Shown in pieces: positions 52,701-61,202 of a stretch of 64,000 nucleotides of DNA. This DNA comes from Stratiolaelaps scimitus (Eukaryota; Arthropoda; Arachnida; Mesostigmata; Laelapidae), in the NCBI GenBank assembly GCA_019614645.1, contig JABWDB010000030.1, positions 2,604,001 through 2,668,000 on the forward strand. The letters are read 5' to 3'. The translations under genes and the position numbers were made by a program. The stretch's first letter is position 1; each line of letters starts with the position of its first letter. The notes under the pieces were generated by a model, which was given only the letters and a program-made list of their open reading frames with translations, ran no database searches and was not told where the DNA came from.

Positions 52701-55409
52701 GATCAACTGCCAATTCGGCTTAATCATCTCTTCGTTTAGTGATATATTTGTGCAACGTTTTTCTACAAAAAATTGACAACTCCGTGATATGTGCGCAGTC
52801 GTATTTGAAACAAATATCAAGCGGTGCTGCTTTGTTCTTAAATAGATGTAAAATCATTTCGGCGTGATTACCAACTCATTAAGCTGTTTAGTATTACACA
52901 TTAGCAATAACTTCTGTAAATTCTGGTCTAAGGTTCTGAGCTAAATACACTGGGCTATTTATTGTCAACTACGATTTTATGATCTTCAAGTTAACTCGTT
53001 TTCTTATTTGTTGCATATCGCAGGAAGATGTGAAATCAGAAGACACACATTATTATTTGCTATATACTGGTATAGTTTTTCTTAACAATATGATATTTTT
53101 CTCACATTACAGTCGTTGGCATTCCGGGATGCGGATACGCAATGGCTAAACGTCCTCGCCGGTCGTCTGTTGTTTGATTTTTTCACACAACCTCGATTTG
53201 CTGAGGCAGTGCGGTCCAAGTTCCAGAAGAAGCTTTCCAAAATCATAATGCCCTTCTTCATGGAAAAGCTGACGATTACTGATATTGACCTAGGTATCTA
53301 GGATCGTTCTTTGACCACATAAACACTCTTCACTGTAATATATGTCACACCCCATTTGTTTAGATTTTTTTTTTGTCAATTCCACTCATGGGTAGTGACG
53401 GGCTGTAAATTTTTATTTATGTTGATATGATTTTTTGTTTTACTCAATCTCTATATGTCTTCTATTTTTTCTCTTCAATTCTAATTTTTGCGATTTTATA
53501 TATATATATACATTCATCTAATTTTTGTTAACTGCTATTTACACTTAACAGCAATAAAGAATAAAATAATATTAACAATTAGATTACGTTGTCCATAGCA
53601 ATGACGATAAACGACATACTATATATAGAAACTTCCATGAATGAGCCCGACGTCATATTCGTATCGATGTGTTAACCATTTATTTGTATTTTTCTTGAAG
53701 GTGCTCGTACCCCGCTCATTCGGAGAACTTCCGCAGCGGTACATTGCCCTGATACCGGAGTTTGGCTCGATCTCGAAGTGGCCTACAATGGATGCTTCCA
53801 GGTAGGCAATCCAATATTACTGATCGACGAGTGTAGTGTGACTGTAACATACAGGCAAGGCAAGAAATCAGCACACGGCGGTTGCTTGCTAAAGTACCCC
53901 CTTTATATTCAGGTGCTCTGTCGTATGAATGCTAACTATTTTGCTCAACAACAGGTGACGGTGCACACAAAGCTGAACCTGATGAAGTTGAAAAAACAGG
54001 GAGGGTCGCTTCTAATAACCGAGAATCGTGAACAGGAGATGCAGGAGTTGGCACCAGGGGAAACTCGGCCGATTGATGAAGATATTCCCTCTGAAGATGA
54101 CGACGACGATATTAGTGAGGGAACAAATCAGTCAGGTAGGAGACTGACCCTTCCTGTTTTGGGGGAGCTCATTTTGCTGCTACCAGCGAATAATGGGGCA
54201 ACGAAGTTAATCGAAAGAAATAAAGATAAAAATGTATTGCTTTACGTTGTTCATCGATTGATGTGATTTTTGGTTTAATAACGTGCGGCAGGTGAAACAG
54301 AATTGGAGGAAGCTCAAGGCGCAACCTCGCAAAAAATCCTGCAAATGGTGGACCGCATTTCGCAGTGGTCACTCTTTCAACAGGCTACTGACTATACGTT
54401 CGTTCGCAAGAAGATGGAAGAACTCTCAAATACTGACCTCAAACTGACGATTCAGTTAAGTTCGCTCGCCGGGCGGCTTGCCGTCAATATTCCACCTCCA
54501 CCAACGGATCGGCTTTGGTTAGTATTATAAAAAAATGCTAATAATAAACTTAAATCATGTAATCCGTATGACACTTACGTTCGACCACTATTAAATACCA
54601 AAAAGATACAAAGAACTGCTTAGGAGCAGAACTGTTTGAATCAATTCTCAGACTTCAAACAGTCACTTAAATAAATTGAACTGAATAAAGTAATTTTATA
54701 ATAACAATTATTATTATTATTATTATAAAATAATAATACACGGCTTTCATTGCAGGTACGGATTTCGTAGTGTGCCTAGGTTGGAGTTCAAGGCAATACC
54801 GCAAATGGGCGAGCGAGAAGTAGCTTTTCGGGTGAAACTCGCTGCAGTAATCGAGAAGGCATTATTTCAGGTAATCGCAATAATAAACGATGGAGTTAAT
54901 ATTCTCGCAAATGCAAGAATGTATCCAATTCTAGGTTTATTATCTATGTATACAGATTATTTTATAAATCTAAAGATGTAAAAGTGTTTGCAATTAAGCG
55001 CATGTTACATAATGTCATCATCACACGGTCGAAGAAATCAAACCTTATTGTTGTGGTGTTAATTGAATAATAAAAGCTACGTAAAATTAAGAATCAGAAT
55101 GTAAATCATTGTACTTGCCCTGAAATAGCACCCTGTTGTGTTATATTATGCAGAGAGTGTACCGAGCCAATATGTATGACGCTGACTTTTACAATCGACT
55201 GATGTATCCGTCTTCCAATTTATGTTTCATTACTATAGACGTATATCGCTGACTAAGGTCAAAAGAAAAACAAGAAACATCACCCAAAGGCCTACTGGAC
55301 TACTTCGATATTCAATTGGCGTTTTGTATTTCAGGAATTCCAAAGAGTTCTGGTGATGCCAAATATGGACGATCTACAAATTGACATAATGGAGGCTCAG
55401 CGTTTGTGA
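36470..55409 (+). CDS. TEX2: TEX2 orthologue, ER lipid-transfer protein with SMP domain, 18 exons
   Basis: TEX2 is an ER membrane protein with a PH-like region and a C-terminal SMP lipid-transfer domain that acts at membrane contact sites. Joining 18 exons gives 3117 nt (1038 residues plus stop; human TEX2 is about 1130) with all phases consistent. Residues 1-390 are low-complexity, rich in S/T/P/K/E. Two hydrophobic segments at 446-466 and 467-485 form the membrane anchor. The PH-like region spans about 540-680 with the family block SGSKLWNKRYPI. The SMP domain spans about 750-1030, starting TQWLNVLAGRLLFDFF, with HTKLNLMKLKK and a C-terminus VLVMPNMDDLQI. The ATG at 36470 follows an in-frame stop at 36398. 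Exons 8-18 are secure by homology. Exon 1 rests on phase and position only. Introns 8 to 10 carry transposon remnants. AATAAA occurs at 55487 and 56081. Confidence 0.93.
37286..37453 (+). repeat. tRNA-derived SINE, copy C with target-site duplication
   Basis: Carries a perfect B-box GGTTCGATCCC (37325-37335) and the shared body in the opposite orientation to copies A, B and D. It is flanked by an identical CTATAACCGAT at 37275-37285 and 37454-37464, an 11-nt target-site duplication. It sits in TEX2 intron 1. Confidence 0.75.
39181..39284 (+). CDS. TEX2: TEX2 exon 2 (residues 35-69)
   Basis: The acceptor is ttacttgcag and the donor GTCGAG/gtttgt. It encodes a glycine-rich segment followed by MMLDTSFRFQPGKDDVE. 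It enters in phase 1 and leaves in phase 0, matching both neighbours. Confidence 0.65.
39990..40160 (-). pseudogene. Mariner transposase N-terminal remnant
   Basis: The minus strand encodes STVTTRTVETWFRKFCLGNC, which resembles the second helix-turn-helix of mariner transposases (VxxRTxxxWFxxFxxG). No catalytic part was found next to it. A TA microsatellite at 40240-40265 adjoins it. Confidence 0.4.
40600..41120 (-). pseudogene. LINE ORF2 C-terminal remnant
   Basis: The minus strand encodes AAREWNHLSQDSRSLPHK and AIFKERLKQYLLEHQ, the R..WN.L...FK..L+.YL pattern at the end of LINE reverse-transcriptase proteins. The frame is broken. It lies in TEX2 intron 2, downstream of the endonuclease remnant in the same orientation. 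Confidence 0.5.
41290..42180 (-). pseudogene. LINE endonuclease (APE-type) remnant
   Basis: On the minus strand, interrupted by stops: DIIVFSEH, TRGGGILVFFKSTINA, LLAVYRP, and LDHILTDLIVASFGTLDSHV, which follow the order of the APE domain of non-LTR retrotransposons. Together with the C-terminal remnant at 40.6-41.1 kb it appears to be one element that lost its reverse-transcriptase core. Confidence 0.55.
42252..42308 (+). repeat. LINE-like 3' tail
   Basis: AATAAACATTTGTTTGAA followed by repeated TTTGAA units, typical of a non-LTR element 3' end on the plus strand. No coding part in that orientation was identified next to it. Confidence 0.35.
42550..43059 (-). pseudogene. LINE C-terminal remnant (open 169-codon frame)
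   Basis: Ends with NNSVFQNSIALFNTLPYSRH and NILVKCKTRIKDYYLTN, the usual C-terminal pattern of LINE ORF2 (F..S....N.LP....FK..++.+Y). No reverse-transcriptase catalytic motif is included. Lies just upstream of TEX2 exon 3 in antisense orientation. Confidence 0.5.
43274..43426 (+). CDS. TEX2: TEX2 exon 3 (residues 70-120)
   Basis: The acceptor is gtattacag and the donor AATCAG/gtgcgg. It encodes a serine/proline-rich segment with SPLTPLSPLSPLGGSDSG, which offers several proline-directed phosphorylation motifs. Confidence 0.72.
43723..43943 (+). CDS. TEX2: TEX2 exon 4 (residues 121-193)
   Basis: The acceptor is catgttttag and the donor TCTAG/gtgagt. Begins with an acidic SDDEDSRVGS followed by S/T/P-rich disordered sequence including SPTPPPLPSTPQ. 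Leaves in phase 2. Confidence 0.78.
44199..44512 (+). CDS. TEX2: TEX2 exon 5 (residues 195-298)
   Basis: The acceptor is gataatttag and the donor TTCGGGG/gtgagt. Highly charged K/E/R/D-rich disordered segment ending SRDASWFGG. Leaves in phase 1, completed by exon 6. Confidence 0.8.
44567..44618. repeat. TA microsatellite in TEX2 intron 5
   Basis: About 26 uninterrupted AT units. Confidence 0.95.
44868..44965 (+). repeat. B-box-bearing short repeat with A/T-rich tail
   Basis: A perfect B-box GGTTCGAGCCC (44870-44880) is followed by a tail AATAAACATTTACCATTTAC. It resembles the 3' part of a tRNA-derived SINE different from copies A-D. I could not find a matching A-box. Confidence 0.35.
45030..45241 (+). 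CDS. TEX2: TEX2 exon 6 (residues 300-369)
   Basis: The acceptor is attgtccag. Encodes IKGKIVKRFEEKRARSQSVP and an acidic tail LDYDDVERAEEADPERMALE. The donor CAG/gtctgg is weak, but the next exon joins in frame. Confidence 0.75.
45914..45982 (+). CDS. TEX2: TEX2 exon 7 (residues 370-392)
   Basis: Short acidic exon between acceptor cattttag and donor GAAAAG/gtagat, phase 0/0, encoding DSPQETNEDDSWEK. Confidence 0.7.
46387..46608 (+). CDS. TEX2: TEX2 exon 8, first membrane segment (residues 393-466)
   Basis: The acceptor is gtttgtctag and the donor GTGAAG/gtaagt. Ends with the hydrophobic TIGVIIPLLLAIIVLPLPAF, the first half of the predicted ER membrane anchor. Confidence 0.85.
46688..47850 (-). 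mobile_element. Mariner (DD34D) element, copy 1, 5'-truncated and inactive
   Basis: The transposase end of the element starts after a TA at 46686 with TTAGGTTGAGGCATAAGTTC, matching the inverted repeats of copy 2 at 61.2 kb. The far terminal repeat was not found; sequence similarity to copy 2 stops near 47850. Sits in TEX2 intron 8, antisense. Confidence 0.8.
46762..47797 (-). pseudogene. Mariner transposase, broken
   Basis: Starts at the ATG at 47797. The HTH region has ARDICAVYGEASVSERTARE and the linker has WVPHELNE. The catalytic parts VTGDEKW, LLHDNARPHTA and TPTDYHLF give DD34D spacing. A stop codon (TAG) interrupts just after WVPHELNEH near 47413. A frameshift near 47210, after HVVHL, separates the first aspartate from the rest. 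Apart from these two lesions the reading is nearly complete, so the insertion is not very old. Confidence 0.85.
48600..48842 (+). pseudogene. LINE reverse-transcriptase remnant
   Basis: SSRVVFHKGIGQGPVLCFL aligns with the S.GVPQGS.LGP.LFL motif of non-LTR reverse transcriptases, then decays. The neighbouring 49219-49262 segment (ACCCTCAGCTGTTCCCC and GACAGGCCTCAG) is repeated at 62548-62584 and may be part of the same family. Confidence 0.5.
49406..49670 (+). CDS. TEX2: TEX2 exon 9, second membrane segment and start of PH-like region (residues 467-554)
   Basis: The acceptor is ctatttctag. Begins GFIVASLAWLVIWRLSAIL, then a proline-rich linker and ETYHVKTHQSNQCHSVHVRL, typical of the TEX2 region after the anchor. 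The donor gtaagt runs straight into a TA microsatellite. Confidence 0.88.
49679..49736. repeat. TA microsatellite beginning 8 nt after the TEX2 exon 9 donor
   Basis: About 29 TA units, starting immediately after gtaagtat. Confidence 0.95.
50211..51170 (-). pseudogene. R1/Jockey-type LINE endonuclease remnant in TEX2 intron 9
   Basis: The minus strand encodes VVTGDLRAKAVDSGGSTTDH followed by RGRELLEWIVNN, the GDFNAKxxxWG...RGxxLLE block of APE endonucleases of R1/LOA-like elements. Flanking frames (VGYELRIGCNKSQKL, ESRHLPDELIQ) appear to be shifted parts of the same protein. Multiple frame breaks. Confidence 0.6.
51573..51722 (+). CDS. TEX2: TEX2 exon 10 (residues 556-604)
   Basis: The acceptor catatatacag gives the correct phase 1 join to produce the family sequence LDGTMLRIRTLKDKLPRRAM. 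Open sequence continues upstream to 51431, but a stop just before it and the homology favour this acceptor. Confidence 0.88.
51833..51932 (-). repeat. tRNA-derived SINE, copy D (truncated)
   Basis: Retains the tail and middle (CAGCCGACATTTAACGTCCA, TTTAAATGTAAATGTGCAAC) but loses the A/B-box head after ATGCACCTACG. Lies in TEX2 intron 10. Confidence 0.65.
52016..52239 (+). CDS. TEX2: TEX2 exon 11, PH-like region (residues 606-679)
   Basis: The acceptor is tttaatccag and the donor GACGAT/gtaggt. Contains SGSKLWNKRYPIIV and CRDKEYWFRLFKKASEQ, the most recognisable PH-like block of TEX2 proteins. Confidence 0.92.
52446..52646 (+). CDS. TEX2: TEX2 exon 12 (residues 680-746)
   Basis: The acceptor is ctatttcag and the donor TCACTG/gtattg. 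Contains FSVYMNNLGL followed by a G/S-rich linker leading to the SMP domain. The donor is close to a TA-rich tract. Confidence 0.85.
53113..53293 (+). CDS. TEX2: TEX2 exon 13, start of SMP domain (residues 747-806)
   Basis: The acceptor is ctcacattacag and the donor CTAG/gtatct. Encodes RDADTQWLNVLAGRLLFDFF and PFFMEKLTITDIDLG, the N-terminal part of the lipid-binding SMP fold. Confidence 0.94.
53701..53801 (+). CDS. TEX2: TEX2 exon 14, SMP domain (residues 808-840)
   Basis: The acceptor is tttcttgaag and the donor TTCCAG/gtaggc. Encodes TGVWLDLEVAYNGCFQ, a conserved SMP beta-strand region. Confidence 0.92.
53955..54135 (+). CDS. TEX2: TEX2 exon 15, SMP domain (residues 841-900)
   Basis: The acceptor is caacaacag and the donor GTCAG/gtagga. 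Encodes VTVHTKLNLMKLKK, then an acidic insert IPSEDDDDDISEG. Confidence 0.92.
54292..54517 (+). CDS. TEX2: TEX2 exon 16, SMP domain (residues 902-975)
   Basis: The acceptor is gtgcggcag and the donor GGCTTTG/gttagt, phase 2, splitting a tryptophan codon completed by exon 17. Contains IQLSSLAGRLAVNIPPPPTD, a TEX2 hallmark. Confidence 0.93.
54756..54870 (+). CDS. TEX2: TEX2 exon 17, SMP domain (residues 977-1014)
   Basis: The acceptor is ttcattgcag and the donor TTTCAG/gtaatc. Encodes YGFRSVPRLEFKAIPQMGER and KLAAVIEKALFQ. Confidence 0.92.
55335..55409 (+). CDS. TEX2: TEX2 exon 18 and stop (residues 1015-1038)
   Basis: The acceptor is tttgtatttcag. Encodes EFQRVLVMPNMDDLQIDIME and stops at TGA 55407-55409, matching the short conserved TEX2 C-terminus. 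Confidence 0.9.
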   Translation, partial: EFQRVLVMPNMDDLQIDIMEAQRL

Positions 55410-58400
55410 GATGTAACCAGTAGAACAGATAACAATGACGATGGCGATGTTCGTGCCGCTGTAAGAGGTTGCTGACACCACGGATCAATAAATGATCTAG
55501 AAGAACACAACGAATACGACATTGTCGACAGGATCGGAGCCACATGATTCCAGATCATTCGCTTTCCCCTATTGGTTACATTGCTGATGATGAGAAGTGA
55601 TTTCGATGAGTTGGCTTCTGCGACCTCTGACCAAAGCCACTGAACGGTCAATATATGATATTTTTTGTTTGTTTTTTTTTGTACGACGATCCCTCAACTG
55701 AGGTCAAGACAATTAAACGAAAAGGCAGGATGTTCCTACAAAGACAGTTTTTATGTGAGACTACACGAGGTGTTGCGTTCTTCGACCATTCCTCGAGGGG
55801 AATGTTGGCTGATACCCTATGCACGTGCCCTCCTCTCTACTGTCCGCAAATTGGCGGCATTGGTGAGATTTGGGTTCTCACAGGGTGACGTACACCCCCT
55901 TTAAGGTGAATGTAACTGATGCTCGCCATCGTCGACTACTCTCCGACATATTTTTATTCAGTCCAGGTCGGCGAACAAATACCTGTCGAACTCGTTTGAG
56001 ACCTAAAATTTTAGTGAGCATTCCAAGAACTGCAAGAACTTGGCTCGCAAGCTGTCATTTATTTGCACTCGGATTTTAGCAATAAAAAAAAAAGAATCTT
56101 GGTCGAATTTATTTTCCATACTGTTGCTATGGTCATTTATTAGACATAACAGAGGGTGATGAACAACGAATGGCCTATTTATACTGTGGGTAGATACCAC
56201 CCGCTGTATAAATCATAGAATATTTTGAACGACTACGAATGATGCAAAAGTATTTACCGAGAGATATATTGCATTGCCATTGAAATATGTGGTTTCGACA
56301 GCTCACCAAATGGCAGCACCTCGTCTGTCCACCCTATTCATTATACAATTTGTTCTAGTATTCATATATTCTCTAATGTATTGACATTGCTCATGTCTAG
56401 TTCAATTCATTTCATTCAATTGGCAGCTGTTTCTCTCAGTCAGCAGCCGTTCCTGTCTGGAGGAAATACTAAAATATTTTGATAATTTTGAATGTCTTTT
56501 ATTTATTAGAGACGGCAAAACACGGACCCCCCCCCCATACATTACTTCTATTTCAGTCTGTTATTTTTAACAGATGTATGTACATATTTATACATGTTGT
56601 CATCGCGTTTTGTTTTAATTTTCCACTTCGAGTTAATGCGGTGCTGCGTTGATAGTGGTGCAGTATTATTGCAATTTAACTATTTTTAATATATAATACA
56701 TAATTATAGGTCTGAGATAAGTTTCCGTGCTCAAACAGCCCGTGAACGTTGTAGTTAACTATTTTTACACACACCGGAAAATAGGAATATTAGTTTCACG
56801 ATGATAAAACTGACTAATTGGTGACTAACCTGCGCTAAATGTGTCCAAAGAACGTTGTGAAAGTTTACGATATACAAGTTTGTAATACATATTAACATTA
56901 TTACGAGTTGATTAAATACGCAGTTGTTGTATGGAGTTTCTCCATAGAGGGGCTGCAATGGGAGTGGTTACATAGCACCTGTCTAGCATTATGTGGTGCA
57001 GTGCAATATCTTTATGTATAATATATGATAATATCTCGGGTCATAATTGTCGAGAAACTTGTTAAATCAAAGCTTACTTATTCAACCAATTCATAAAACA
57101 TGTGAAGAGCAGAAATAAGGAACATATGCTATTACTGACGCGAATTAGTTGTTTCGTCACTCAGTCTGTATGGGAACAAAACGTATCGATATTAAATGCT
57201 ACAATGGGCTATGAAGCTTTTGTAGTTATTTTATATTATACCACCAGTTTCACTTTCGATATTTGAAATCGTTCCTTAAAGGTTACTATACCACAGATAT
57301 AGACTCATAAATATTGCCTATCATTGGTTAACTTAAAATGAAAACTTCAAAAAGTGTAGTGATGCTCATGCAAATGTTTCTCCTCTCAACGTCCTTCATT
57401 ATCCAACTTTCATCAATGAAATCAGTTGAAATGAACTGTGATTGTGCCCTGAAGTAATAGTGATAATGCAATAATCATCATCGGATTAATAACTAACTAA
57501 TAGGTAGAATAAGTACAAGGAAGAATACTTTCGTCGGTGATCGTTACGAGCTTTAGCAAAATGGGCGGACGAGCATACAGACACAACATTGAGATCAAAT
57601 ATTGATTAGCTAAATCGAAGAAAGCTTTCAGACGAGAGCGAAAGGAGAGAGTAAACTTAACTGGCTTAATATTTACAACTGATCGACATTATCACAACCA
57701 TCCATCAATACCTATTGCACCTAATCGGGAATGCACTGGAATGAATATTCAAATAGCTGCTGCTGCTTCTAGTAATAATACTGATAATGACCTACACGGT
57801 GCTAAGCACCGGTTATCATCCATCTATGATGCATATGGATTTTTATAGATAAATTCACTTTTTCAAACTAAACCATGTATGGAGCTATAGGATATAGCTG
57901 TAGGTATATATATAAATACGTATTAATCAACGGGGAACGCTTCAAGTCGAGATGATTCACAGGGAATAGAACCCACGACACATGCATAGATAGATCAATA
58001 TAGATGAAGAGTAATCGAACAACCAGCTCGGACCCTGTTTATTAATCGTCTATTCAACCCATCTGCTCTCACACACAACTACTGGCCGCAGACAAAGAGT
58101 GATGCATATAGACAGACAGATCAATTCATTGGGCTTGTAGTAAATGAATAAATGCCTATAGGGGCTTATGTATTTTTATCCTTACAGTGTATTGGCTTTC
58201 GCTCAAATAACCGCATGCACTGGAACGTGGCACCATCATTGCTGTGTTGTACTGCAAAATTTGTAGAACTTCGTTGCACATTGGATGCAAGTGCTGCTCT
58301 TGACCATAGATACCTTAGAACACACATCTAAAATATGAGTAAAGAATTCGCAATTTAAATGAACACACTGGAAGTCAATAGAAATTCCACACTCATTGAT

Positions 58401-58700
58401 TCACGCTCATTGATCTTACAACAACAACAACTCCTCGGGTCACGCGACGCACCACCGCTTCGATACGCGAGAATACTGCGGTGTCTCGATGCAAGAACCA
58501 TCTCATTGTCAATCGGCGGCACTCCACTAGCGATGTTATGATGTCAGTCTGATCTACGGGCCTTCTCCAGCAGGAGTTTTAGCCTATTATAATGAACTCG
58601 GTATGGTGTTGCTCGACTATCCATTTTGCTATTAAGGACAAGCCAATTCAAATCGGCCATACAGTTGTGGCCGACCGCGAGCTAACGAAAAAAGATATAT
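55410..58700. other. 3' flank of TEX2, no gene recognised
   Basis: AT-rich, with only short unrecognised frames on both strands. The first part is presumably the TEX2 3' UTR. Confidence 0.5.
55487..55492 (+). terminator. Candidate TEX2 polyadenylation signal
   Basis: AATAAA 78 nt after the TEX2 stop codon. A second AATAAA at 56081-56086 starts an A-rich run and could serve a longer 3' UTR. Confidence 0.4.
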
Positions 58701-58704
58701 AGAT

Positions 58705-59492
58705 AGGTTGACCCAAAAATAATGACACATATATAAATTTCAATATCGGCTAAACTAAGTGAGTTAAGCGGGCTAAAAAAAGTGAGTTGACGCCATCGCT
58801 CAATCTTGTTGGCCTTAAGCCAGCGAGATTGAGCGATGGCGTCGTAGCGACGTAATTTCGTTGCTTCGATGGGCCCTAGCACTGTCATCGAACAGCCACA
58901 CTGGATGCTTCCTATCACCATGCCGATTATTCATGAGTCCCTTCAAGAACGCGAGATATCGAGCCGAGTCCCATTTTGCATTTTTTTTTCTGCATCCTCA
59001 GATTATTTTTAATAATTCGACGACATGCTTCACGCGGCACACCAATTTTAGCCAAAAAAGTCGTCAATGACCAAGCTCTAGTTTGCTCAAAAGTTTTTTC
59101 GATTATCGTTCGTCGAATTGAGATTCGGGAAGGGGTGGGCGCCCTTGATGTTTATTAATGTCCCAGTCGCCTTGCCTAAACTGCGCACGCCAACGGCACA
59201 CCTGCCATCGATTCAGGGCACTATGGCCGTGCACACTAACCAACCTTCGATGGATTTCAGCTGGACATTTCTTCTTTTGAAACAAAAACCTGACACTTTT
59301 CCTGTGAAAATGTGTGGCAACCTGCTCCGCCGGTTGCCATTGCGAACGCCCAACGGAAGCCGAATGCTAGTTTGCGGCTTTCGAGCCGCCTGCCTGCTAA
59401 TTGTTGTGTCTCATTACCCGCCAAATTTGAATTCAAATCGGCCAATAATAAGAATACGGCGCAAGACGATAGGAGTGTCATTTTTGGGTCAG
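58705..59492 (-). mobile_element. Mariner-like element remnant with inverted ends
   Basis: The ends read GGTTGACCCAAAAATAATGA (from 58707) and, inverted, GCTGACCCAAAAATGACAC (to 59492). The minus strand encodes a mariner HTH: KKCPAEIHRRLVSVHGHSAL, NRWQVCRWRAQFRQGDWD and KHQGRPPLPES, then IGVPRRS. No DDD catalytic triad survives, and the length (about 0.8 kb against about 1.3 kb) indicates internal deletion. Several frame breaks. Confidence 0.65.
58789..58843. repeat. Perfect 18-bp inverted repeat (hairpin)
   Basis: GACGCCATCGCTCAATCT at 58789-58806 and its exact reverse complement at 58826-58843, separated by 19 nt. Located inside the mariner-like remnant. Confidence 0.9.
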
Positions 59493-59518
59493 CAGAAAAT
59501 ATTGTTGACGATTTTTGG

Positions 59519-59795
59519 TGACTTGATGACGACACCAAAATCGTCTGTTGTTGACCTTCTCACGGTGATGAGATCAAAATTGTTATGCCACTGTAAATTG
59601 CTCTTGCACGGTCAAAAATAATTACACTAGAATATTCTTGAAAACACTAAGCGACTAAACACTACTAAAGATAAGTGTACGTGCTCAAACATACTAGGGC
59701 CTCAAACATCAAGGTTGGTAACATACAGAACCATAATTAACGATAACCACTTGACCACATCGGACCACTTCTATCCTCCCTTATGTGGAAAAGAA
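59519..59795 (-). repeat. Dispersed repeat, copy 1 (inverse of 62258-62540)
   Basis: The reverse complement shares long blocks with the plus strand at 62.3-62.5 kb, for example GAAGTGGTCCGATGTG, GTTATTTTTGACCGTG-type sequence, and GGCATAACAATTTTGATCTC. No protein recognised. Confidence 0.75.
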
Positions 59796-59809
59796 CATTC
59801 ATGATTGTA

Positions 59810-61112
59810 CAGTGGTGTTCATGAACTTAAGACACCACTGTACTGATATTTCAACAAGTCGCTACAGAGAGCAGACATTTGAGGCATTTATTCTGTATAA
59901 GATTAATGTGTCAAATACGTGTTAAATATCATACATACCACAAAGAACAGCGCATATGACTACGCATGTAGCCTGCTCCCATGAGATGTGTCAATTTTCG
60001 AGTGTTCAAAATGATAAGACACCCTCAGGTAATGAGTGTTTTCGCTGAGTTGATCCAGTTTGTGTTGAGCATTCACGGTGTGCTGTAGTCATGGGACACG
60101 CTTCGAGCCTTATTGATGCAGAGAAAGCAGTTATTACTGCTTTACACTAAGCAGGAAAGACCCTGGCTGCAATTGCCATAGACATTGTCAGAAGTCGTTG
60201 CGAAGTGCAAAATGATTTACGCATTCCGTCGACTTATGGTTCTAATAATTCCAAAGGATGAAGGGCCAGCCAGCGAACTACCATGCACATCTGTCGATTG
60301 GCCTCGCAACAATATGGACAGAAAATTGGAAATTGGTGGTATTGGGGCGACGTTTTTTAAAGGATACCCTAAGAGTGCAAATCTAACTAAAAGGTACTGT
60401 GTTTTTCAAATCGTCTTCAGTGACGAAAAGAAGTTCAATTTGGACGGGCCACATGGATTTAACGGTTATTAGCATGAAGTACGTAAAGAGTCGCGGCAGT
60501 TCTCGAAACGTATCGTTTGGAGAGCTGTCACCTCTCTTGGTAAACCCCACTGGCCTTCATTTGAATGAACAGCGAAGACTATCAGCAGATGATGACAGAC
60601 GACCCTTTTTTTAAAGGGGGGTGTTGGCATGCTAATGCATGCCAACACCATGACCGGCTCCCCTTCAAGGAACTGTTGACGATGTTCAACAGCACCACCT
60701 TCTCCGGTATCGCTTAGCGCATTCTTCAGTAAATGACAGACAACCTACTACCGTTTAGGCGTAGATTTCATCGACTGCTAATTGGCTTCCAACAAGATAG
60801 CGTTTCAATTTTCACCAGCGCGAGTACACGTGCGTGGTTAGGCCTACACAAAGTAGAAACCTTGTCTGACGAGTGTATGCGTCGAATCAACAGCATACAT
60901 CCGTGGAAGTACTAAAAGAGGCGTTGTTGGAGGCCTGGGAAGGGGTCAGCGACCAGATTTTGCTAAATTTCGTTGATAGTATGCCAAACCGAATCTCTAA
61001 CGTTATAATTAGCAAGGGCGGGGACACACGGTACTAATTAATACAAGAAAGCGGGAATCAACTCAGCGAAAACACTCGAGTACTGAAGGTGTCTTCTCAT
61101 TTAGAACATCCG
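59810..61112 (+). mobile_element. Tc1-like transposon, degenerate
   Basis: The left end follows TA: CAGTGGTGTTCATGAACTTA. The right end near 61089-61112 reads GGTGTCTTCTCATTTAGAAC, an imperfect inverse. The left terminal region holds an 11-bp palindrome TACAGTGGTGT/ACACCACTGTA (59808-59818, 59832-59842). Total size about 1.3 kb is normal for Tc1. Confidence 0.75.
60091..61037 (+). pseudogene. Tc1-like transposase, broken
   Basis: Starts MGHASSLIDAEKAVITALH, typical of the first Tc1 helix-turn-helix, then meets a stop. Later pieces are VFSDEKKFNLDGPHGFNGY (first catalytic Asp) and EAWEGVSDQILLNFVDSMPN then RISNVIISKGGDTRY (C-terminus). Numerous stops and shifts lie between them. Confidence 0.8.
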
Positions 61113-61202
61113 AAAAATTACACGTTTCATTATAGAAGGATGCATGCGTCGTCATATGCGCTTTTCTTTGTGGTATGTATGATATTTGACACGTACATAT
61201 TA

